Shown here in pieces: positions 26,025 through 34,700 of a DNA stretch of 60,267 bases (positions are counted from its first letter, which is position 1; each line of letters begins with the position of its first letter). Location of the stretch: assembly GCA_022572355.1 (NCBI GenBank), contig JACZWC010000027.1:1-60267 (forward strand), given 5' to 3'. The translations under genes and the position numbers were made by a program. Source of the stretch: Bacteroidota bacterium. GTDB lineage: Bacteria; Bacteroidota; Bacteroidia; NORP154. The notes beneath the pieces were generated by a model. That model was not told where the DNA came from. It saw nothing but the letters and a program-made list of their open reading frames with translations, and ran no database searches.

Positions 26025-26885
26025 ATGAAGGGAATTATACTGGCCGGAGGATCAGGAACAAGGTTGTATCCCTTAACCAAGGCGATGAGTAAGCAGCTGA
26101 TGCCTGTTCATGACAAACCCATGATTTATTACCCCCTTTCCGTTTTATTGATGGCGGGGATTAAGGAAATTCTTATCATATCTACTCCGGAAGATTTACC
26201 TCAATTTGAGAAACTGCTAGGTGATGGAAAAGGTATGGGGTGCTCTTTTCAGTACAAGGTACAAGAAGTTCCCAATGGTTTGGCACAGGCCTTTGTGTTG
26301 GGCGAAGAGTTTATTGGTGAAGATAAAGTTGCACTGATCTTAGGCGATAATATTTTCTATGGTTCAGGATTACAAGAAGTGGTTCGAGAAAATTCCGATC
26401 CTGATGGCGGTGTGATTTTTGCATATCATGTTAGGGACCCTGAAAGATATGGAGTGGTAGAATTTGATGAAAATGAGCGGGCAATTACAATAGAGGAGAA
26501 ACCTGAAAAACCACGATCTCATTATGCCGTTCCAGGGCTCTATTTTTATGACAATTCAGTAGTCGAAGTTGCAAAGAACATGAAACCAAGCGCACGTGGT
26601 GAATATGAGATCACCGATGTGAACAAATATTACCTCGCTCAGGGCAAGTTGAAAGTCGGTATTCTTGGAAGAGGAATTGCATGGTTAGACACAGGTACCT
26701 TTGCCTCCTTGCTTCAGGCTGGCCAGTTTGTGCAGGTAGTAGAAGACAGGCAAGGATTAAAGATTGGGTGTATAGAAGAAGTTGCTTATCGAATGGGGTA
26801 TATCAATGCCGAACAACTCCGAAATTTGGCTGAACCTTTAATGAATAGTGGATATGGCCAGTATTTGCTCGATATTCTCGATTAA
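26025..26885 (+). CDS. rmlA: Glucose-1-phosphate thymidylyltransferase
   Basis: RmlA joins glucose-1-phosphate and dTTP into dTDP-glucose, the first step towards dTDP-rhamnose and other deoxysugars. The 286-residue protein has [13 protein letters not shown] (7-19), [15 protein letters not shown], the LGDNIFYG metal site (about 107-114), the EKP motif ([13 protein letters not shown]) and WLDTGT near residue 223. Length and motifs fit the long (290-residue) RmlA type. rmlB, C and D are not in the window. It lies 6 bp after the RND gene. Confidence 0.95.
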   Translation: MKGIILAGGSGTRLYPLTKAMSKQLMPVHDKPMIYYPLSVLLMAGIKEILIISTPEDLPQFEKLLGDGKGMGCSFQYKVQEVPNGLAQAFVLGEEFIGEDKVALILGDNIFYGSGLQEVVRENSDPDGGVIFAYHVRDPERYGVVEFDENERAITIEEKPEKPRSHYAVPGLYFYDNSVVEVAKNMKPSARGEYEITDVNKYYLAQGKLKVGILGRGIAWLDTGTFASLLQAGQFVQVVEDRQGLKIGCIEEVAYRMGYINAEQLRNLAEPLMNSGYGQYLLDILD

Positions 26886-26914
26886 GTTGTAATTCGTTGA
26901 AAGTCGTTTCAGGA

Positions 26915-27886
26915 ATGGATATAAAATTGCTCCAGGAAAGGATAGACAAGGAACTTTTGGATCTGGATTTGGGTGTCGATCCTGTGTTGCTTTATGATCC
27001 GATCAGATATACCCTGTCCATTGGCGGTAAAAGAATGCGTCCTGTGTTTCTGTTATTGGCCTCAGAGTTGTTTGGTGAAGATTATGAGCAGGCATTGCCT
27101 GCCGCACTGGCGATTGAAGTCTTTCACAATTTCACACTCATTCATGACGATCTGATGGATGATGCCCCTCTCCGAAGAAAGATAGAAACAGTGCATGTGA
27201 AATGGAGTCCAAACGTTGCAATCTTATCAGGTGATGCAATGATGGTAAAGGCCTACCAATTGTTAGCACAGTCAGAAACCACCAAATTGAAAGTGATACT
27301 GGATCATTTTAATGAAGCTGCATTCAAAGTTTGTGAAGGACAGCAATTAGATATGGAATTTGAATCTAATAAAGAGACAAGTCTTACTGATTACATGAAA
27401 ATGATTGAACTGAAGACTTCAGCATTGTTATCAGTAAGCCTGCAAATTGGAGGCATTATTGGGGGAGGCGGTACCTCAGATATTCAATGCCTCTTTGAGC
27501 TCGGAAAAAACATTGGAATTGCTTTTCAATTGCAAGATGATGTGCTCGATGTTTTCGGAGAATCAGAAAAATTTGGTAAGCAAAGAGGAGGTGATATAAT
27601 AAGTGGTAAAAAAACATATTTATACTTAAAGGCTTTAGAGCTATCCGATAAAGATCAGGCTCTGGAACTCAAGGAGTTGATGACTAACAATGATCTCGGT
27701 CCTGCCGAGAAAGTGGATAAAGTGAGTGATATATATGGGCACCTGAATGTAATTGATGCTGCCAAGTCAGAGATTACCAAGTTTCACAAGATGGGGATGC
27801 AAAATCTTGACGAAATAAGCGCAGATTCGGATAGGAAACGCAATTTGATTAATGTGTGCAATAGCCTAATGGTACGCGAGCTCTGA
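26915..27886 (+). CDS. trans-Polyprenyl diphosphate synthase
   Basis: The enzyme elongates allylic diphosphates with isopentenyl diphosphate. From ATG 26915 it has 323 residues with GGKRMRP (37-43), the first aspartate motif DDLMD (D78-D82) and the second, LQDDVLDVFG, with the usual GKQRGGDIISGKKT after it. F73, five residues before the first motif, is a bulky residue at the position that limits chain length, so a C15-C20 product is likelier than a long quinone chain (inference). A TTG at 26897 is the alternative start; ATG 26915 has AGGA just before it. It converges on the acyltransferase gene. Confidence 0.92.
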   Translation: MDIKLLQERIDKELLDLDLGVDPVLLYDPIRYTLSIGGKRMRPVFLLLASELFGEDYEQALPAALAIEVFHNFTLIHDDLMDDAPLRRKIETVHVKWSPNVAILSGDAMMVKAYQLLAQSETTKLKVILDHFNEAAFKVCEGQQLDMEFESNKETSLTDYMKMIELKTSALLSVSLQIGGIIGGGGTSDIQCLFELGKNIGIAFQLQDDVLDVFGESEKFGKQRGGDIISGKKTYLYLKALELSDKDQALELKELMTNNDLGPAEKVDKVSDIYGHLNVIDAAKSEITKFHKMGMQNLDEISADSDRKRNLINVCNSLMVREL

Positions 27887-27897
27887 GCCATCGAGGA

Positions 27898-28677
27898 TTA
27901 CTCCTTCATCAGGTTCTTTGGGTACTCTCTCCTTAATTTCGGAAAGTAAAACAGGTGTTTTATATAAGTCACTTTTTCCGGGCCATTGATATTGTAAAAA
28001 TCCTCCATGTACTTGTTAAAAGTGCTTCTGTCAATGCTGGCTTTCAACTTCGCTTCTTCAGTTATGTCCACAAATTCAAAAGTCACTGTTCGCTTTGGCG
28101 AGAAGAAAATGAAATTTGCGAAAAAATAAAAGATGCCCTTTACAAATGCCCATTCAAAACTAGGACGATCTCCAATCCAGGCTACGGACCACATGCTGCC
28201 CCACAATCCACTGATTCTCACACCAATTATCCGCGTGTTGTCTGGTATGCTTGAAGCAACGATAAATGCACTTTGTTTGTTAAAGATCTTCTCAACCGGC
28301 CTGTGTGTAATTTGTCCTGAAGGATAAATGATGACAGTTTTTCCATCTTTAAGGGCATTGAGCACATGTGCAAAGATGCTCTTCATCACATTGGGATCCC
28401 TCTTTCCGCGTCTGAAATCACTTACGGCAACCGCATTCCATTTTTTTAAAAAGTACCTGATTACAGGAATCTTCATTATAGTCTCAGATACTACGGGAAC
28501 AAATTCGCATTCACGAGCAACAATCACGGCAATCAATTGCGGATCGATATGAGATTGGTGGTTGGGCAACATCAATTTTGCTCCAGTAGATTCCAGAATC
28601 TCTCTACCTTTAATGTTGAAGCGATATCTGCGCGTCAAAATAAAGTAATAAAGTCGTATATAAATACGCATCAACAT
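27898..28677 (-). CDS. PlsC-like 1-acylglycerol-phosphate acyltransferase
   Basis: This 259-residue membrane-bound protein has acyltransferase block I NHQSHID (NHx4D, about 39-45), block II FRRGKRD (about 82-88), block III with YPSGQITH in place of the usual EGTRS, and one N-terminal hydrophobic segment. Members move an acyl chain from CoA or ACP to lysophosphatidate or related acceptors. It is divergent from the PKS gene with 113 bp between, so the two may share control. The block III variant hints at an acceptor other than lysophosphatidate, but this is uncertain. Confidence 0.85.
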   Translation of the reverse strand: MLMRIYIRLYYFILTRRYRFNIKGREILESTGAKLMLPNHQSHIDPQLIAVIVARECEFVPVVSETIMKIPVIRYFLKKWNAVAVSDFRRGKRDPNVMKSIFAHVLNALKDGKTVIIYPSGQITHRPVEKIFNKQSAFIVASSIPDNTRIIGVRISGLWGSMWSVAWIGDRPSFEWAFVKGIFYFFANFIFFSPKRTVTFEFVDITEEAKLKASIDRSTFNKYMEDFYNINGPEKVTYIKHLFYFPKLRREYPKNLMKE

Positions 28678-28691
28678 ATCTGGAAATTGAT

Positions 28692-28699
28692 TAATTTTG
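28692..28699 (+). promoter_or_regulatory. TAnnTTTG -7 element of the PKS operon
   Basis: TAATTTTG, 91 bp before ATG 28791. A hairpin GCAATT/AATTGC (about 28737-28754) lies in the predicted leader. Confidence 0.5.
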
Positions 28700-28790
28700 T
28701 GTTGTAAATATATTCATTTGAATAGATAGCGATCCGCAATTGTTTTTAATTGCCACCTAACGGATTGCTGAAGAAGATTAGAAGCCAAAA

Positions 28791-31700
28791 ATGAGAAAGA
28801 AAAAAAGAGAGCCAATTGCGATTATAGGAATGGGATGCAGGTATCCGGGTGATGCAAATACGCCGGAAGAATTCTGGAACTTAATAATTGATAAACGAGA
28901 TGCACTGGATACCATTCCTGCTGACCGATGGGATCTCGATGGCCTTTTTTCACCCGAATGGAGAAGAGCAGGAAAAATCAGTGTCGACCGTGGAGGATTT
29001 ATTAAGAATATAGACAAATTCGATGCTGGTTTCTTCGGTATTTCACCGCTCGAAGCATCCAGAATGGATCCGCAACAGCGAATGTTATTGGAAACTTCTT
29101 ATGAAACCATTGAAGATGCAGGATTGAGTATGAACGATTTGAACGGAACCAGAACGGCGGTCTTCATTGGAATATCGGCTCATGATTATGGTGATCTCCA
29201 AAACACACCTGAGGAGCGAGTGAATATTGGTTCACACACAAATGTGGGTTCTGCGCTTTGTATAAATGCCAATAGAATATCTTATTACTATAATCTTAAA
29301 GGTCCCTCAATTGCACTGGACACCGCTTGTTCCTCATCTTTAAATGCCATCCACATGGCTTGCCGTACAATATGGGAAGGTGACGCAGATATGGCCTTTG
29401 CAGGTGGCGTAAACTCGATTTTGAAGCCAGAACCTCAGATGGGATTCAGTAAGGGTGGATTTCTTTCACCTGATGGAATCTGTTATTCTTTTGATGAAAG
29501 AGGTAATGGTTATATACGTAGTGAAGGAGCTGGTCTCATCTTTATGAAGCGTCTCAAAGATGCGGAAGCGGATGGAGATAAAATATACGCAGTTATCCGC
29601 GGATCAGCGGTCAATCAGGATGGAGCTACAAAAGGCATTTCAGTTCCGAATCCAGTTGCCCAGGAAGCCTTATTGGCATTGGCATATGTGGATGCACATG
29701 TTGATCCACATGATGTAGGTTTTGTTGAAGCACATGGAACAGGAACATTTGTAGGTGATCCTATCGAGAGTAATTCCATTGGAAAGGTAATTGGAATGAA
29801 TAGAAAGGATAACTGCTATATCGGCTCGGTTAAGTCAAATATTGGGCATCTTGAACCCGCTTCGGGTATCGCAGGGATTTCCAAACTAGCATTGGCTTTA
29901 CAGAAGGGCATCATTCCACCCAATATTCACTTCAAAAAAGGAAATCCCAACATAGCATTTGATGAGTTGAAGTTAAAAGTGCCAACTGAAGCTTTGAAGT
30001 GGCCGAGTAAGAATGGCGATACGAGATACGGCGGTGTCAACTCCTTCGGATTTGGCGGATCTAATGCTCACATTGTGTTGTCTGATCATAAGAGCACACA
30101 ACGTGAAGCCAATAGCAAGGAGGGCTTGCATGTTTGTACTATTTCTGCAAAGAGCACAGATGCGTTACAGGCGTTGACAGAGAATTTCATTACATTTTTA
30201 AAAGACAGGAAGAACAAGGCGAGCTTCAGTGACATCTGCTGTTTTACTGCTACCAGGCAGTCCCATCATGATATTCGCCTAGCAGTGGTGGCAGAGTCGA
30301 AAAGGGAGTTGGCGAAAAGTCTGAGAATCTATTTAGATGGAGAATCCCTCACGGAAATTTCTGAAGGCAGAGTCAATGAATTGAAAGATAAAATCGTGTT
30401 TATTTTCTCGGGTCAGGGTCCACAATGGTGGGGTATGGGCAGGCAACTTCTTGAAACAGAACCTCTTTTTAGAGAATGGATAGAGAAATTGGATAACATG
30501 TTGGCTGTACACGCCGATTGGTCCTTGATTAAAGAACTAAAAAAGACTGAGAAAACTTCGCGCATAAGCGATACCAATATCGCTCAGCCGGCATTGTTTG
30601 CAATACAGATCGCCCTATTCGAAATGTGGAAGGCGATGGGTGTTGAGCCTGGGGCTGTTGTTGGACATAGTATTGGAGAAGTTGCCGCTGGATATGCCTC
30701 TGGTGCATTGACGTTGAAGCAAGCTGTATTGCTCATATTTCATAGAAGCAGGGTGCAATTCAAAGCTACAGATAAAGGACGAATGTTGGCAGTGGGATTG
30801 CCGTATAAGGAGGCAAAAGAGCTATTGGTGGGACATGAAGGTAAGGTTTCAGTAGGTGCGGTAAATGGCCCTGCGATGGTTGCCTTATCCGGAGATACCG
30901 ATGTAATTGAAGAAATCGCGCAGAAGTTGGAGGAGAAAGACATATTCAATAAGCTGCTGGTAGTGAATGTGCCATTTCACAGCCACCACATGGAACCCTT
31001 AAAGGCGGAGCTGCTAAAATCCTTGGGCAAGTTCAAAACTGTTGCTACTAAAATTCCATTTTACTCTACCGTTGAAGGAAAAATTGTAGATGGCAAGAAA
31101 CTCACTTCTGAGTATTGGTTCAGGAATGTCAGAGAGCCCGTTTATTTTACCAGTGCCATCGCGGCGCAAATTGAAGATGGATTCGACACGTTCATAGAGT
31201 TGGGGCCTCATCCGATACATGCAATTGGTGTTGAAGACTTGCTCTCCGAGAAGAAAATCAAGGGATTGGTTATTCCGTCCATGAGAAGGAAGGAAGATGA
31301 GAAGAGAACATTTTTATCATCTGTAGGAATGCTCCACGCCTGGGGATGTAAGATAGATTGGAAAACATTTTATGGCGAGGACAATGGATGGGTTGACCTA
31401 CCTCGTTATCCCTGGCAGAAAGATTCATTTTGGATAGAGAGCACAGAGGGAAAGCGACAGAGATTGGGAGCGATTCAATTTGACCATCCACACCTGAAGA
31501 GAAAAACCATTTCCGCACGGGAAGAAAGCAATATAATCTGGGATGTGGATCTGGATCAACGCACATATCCATACATAGGAGACCATAAAGTTCAAGGGCC
31601 AGTTGTATTTCCTGGAGCTGGACATATAGACCTGGTAATCGGTGCGGCAAGGGCATCATTTGGTGATAAATTTGAGTTTATCGAAGATGTAAACTTCGAT

Positions 31701-34700
31701 AGTGCTTTGTTTCTTCCGGATAGTGGAGAGCCACCACATATTCAAATGGATATTTCTCACGACGGTGGAGATTATTTCATCTATACCAAACCCAAAACTG
31801 GAGATGCACAATGGACAATGTGCTCAAATGGAAAGATAAATCACATTGGAAATAAGTTTAAACCAATCCCTGTTGATTTAGAAGCAATTAAGAAGCGGGT
31901 TACCATTCCTGTTCCGGTAAAACCAATGCATGACGAGCTGTTGGAAAGTGGTCTTTACCTGGGGCCGACTTTCAGAGCCATCAAGAAGCTTTGGCGAAGC
32001 GACGGAAACTGGGAGTCGTTAAGTGAGATAGAAGTACACGAAAGTATTCGGCCTGAGTTTTTTCAATTCAACATCCATCCTGGAGTGTTGGATAGCTGCT
32101 TTCAAACAGTTTTTGGGATATTCAACGAACGCGAAGATGCAAGCAAGAAAATGGGTGTGTACGTACCGCGTCATATTGATAAAATCAAATGGTATAGGGA
32201 TGTCAATTCTTACAAACTCTATGTTCATGGCAGGTTGAGGGAATGGACGGATGAGTACGCCTTGGGTGAGCTTTGGATCTTCAACCATGATGGTAGCCTG
32301 GTTGCAGAATTTCATGGATTTATGTCTCAGTACCTGAAGGGTTCAAGAGGGGAACAGGCAGGAGAGCAGGACAAGTGGTTCTATGAGTACAACTGGAAGA
32401 TGAAATCCAGATCAGATCAAGACAAGTTCAGAAATCCGGGAAAATACATTGCATCACCAAAGGCGATTAAAAAGGAGGTGCAGGAAACAATCAAAGAAGT
32501 TATTTCGAGACCTGAACAGAAGGAATATTACCAGCATTATGAGCCAGAGCAATATGACTTAACCATGGCTTACATCTGTAACGCGCTGAGGGAAATGGGT
32601 TTGTCGATGGATCTTGGAAGCAAGCTTGACGTGGAGAAACTCATTGAAAGCCTTGATGTAGTACCAGACCATCATAGATTGTTTCATCATATGTTTAAGT
32701 TGTTGAAAACAGCAGGGATTCTTTCCGGCATGGACGGGCATTTTAAGGTGAAGGTTGAGCTGGAGAAACGAAATGTCAACCGCTGGATGTACGAACTTGG
32801 TCGGAAATACCCGCAGTTTCTTCATGAGACCGGATTATTGGGAAGATGCGGCCCGGAAATTAAAGGAGTTCTGCAAGGTACTGTTGACCCAATACAGTTG
32901 ATATTCCCTGAAGATAAATGGGATGCAATTGTCAGCTACTATGTTGAGGGTTTCGCCTTTAAGAAATACAATGATATTACAGCAAGAGCAGTTTCTGAGC
33001 TGATAAAAGATTTACCAGATGGACAAACCGTTCGCATACTGGAAATCGGCGCTGGAACAGGTGGTATGACACAGGCTATACTTCCAATACTCCCAGCGGA
33101 TAGGACAGAGTATGTGTATACAGACCTATCTCACATGTTTATACTAAAAGCGCAACAACGCTTTGCCAAGTATCCTTTTGTTCAATACCGCATTATGGAT
33201 ATTGAAGAGGATCCTGCAGATCAGGGATTTGATTTAAATTCATTTGATATCATTATTGCATCAGACGTTATCCATGCAACGAGAAATCTGGGCGTTTCTT
33301 TAGGTAACGCACAAAAGCTGCTGGCTTCTGAAGGTGTGCTGTGTATGCTCGAAGTTACCAACTCACCTATTTATTTGGATTTCATATTCGGAATGACAGA
33401 AGGCTGGTGGTTGTATGAAGACACAGAGTTCAGAACGGATCATGCAACGATGCCTCCTGAAAGGTGGAAGTCAGTTCTTGAGAAAAATGGATATACGGAT
33501 GTGGCATATTATTCAGACTTTAAGAAAAATAATTTCTCTTGTCAAAATACTATTCTGGCACGTGCCAAAAAGTTGGACTTGTCTGCAGAGGTAAAGGAGA
33601 TTGATACAAAAACAACAGAGGCAGATTGGCTTGTCTTCGCGGATGAGCGTGGGGTAGCCAACAAGATAATAAAGCAGCTTTCCGCTTTTAATAAGAACTG
33701 CATAGTAGTGAAAAAGGGAAACTCATATAAGCAAGTAAGTGAGAATGAGCTTTCAATTGACCCAATGTCGCAGGAGGATGCTAATGAGGTATTGGATTAT
33801 ATTTCTGGCAACAACAAATTTGAAGGATTGATTTTTGCCTGGGGATTGGACTTACCGGAAAATGATAAGTTAAGCGCAAAAACAATCGAGGATGCGGAAG
33901 GTGTAGGTTCCGTTGCAATGATGAACATAATGCGAAAGTTGAACGAATCACAATATAAAGTCAATCCCAAGATATGGATACTCTCAAGCGGAGCACAAAT
34001 TGTTAATGGAACTCCGGAAATGGTAAACCTTACGCAAGTAGGATTACGAGGCGTGAGCAGGGTTATTGTGAATGAGTTTCCTAACTATCCTACCACATTA
34101 ATAGATTTTAGTGACCCCGTTAAAAATGAGGAGATAGAGGTATTTGTTGACGAGTTGTTCGCCGATGATCGTATTGACGAACTTGCCTTTAGAGGCAAAA
34201 GAAGGTATGTGAACATATTGGAGCGCATTTCTTCTGATAACATCAGACAGCAATCTTATAAAACCGTACCCGCAGAAGGATCAGCTTACACCACGACAAT
34301 TTCCGAGTACGGTGTCCTTGATAATATTGTAGTGCGTGAAACAGAACGCCGGAAGCCGGAAGCGGATGAGGTTGAAATACAAATTAAAGCATCTGCGTTA
34401 AACTTTAGGGATATCATGATCGCCATGGGACTGCTATCAGATGCGGCAGTTGAAGGTGGATTGTTTGGAAGAACCTTTGGCTTGGAATGTGCGGGCGTGG
34501 TTTCGGCGCTTGGTAAAAATGCTAAAAATCTAAAAGTAGGAGACAAGGTAATGGCCACAGCGCCAGCTTGTTTGAGTGGCTTTGCTTACCCAAAATCCTG
34601 CCATGTTGTAAAAAAACCCAAAAATATCAATTGGAATGAGGCGGCAAGCCTTCCTGTTGTTTATACTACCGCCTATTTCTCATTGGTTTATCATTGCCGA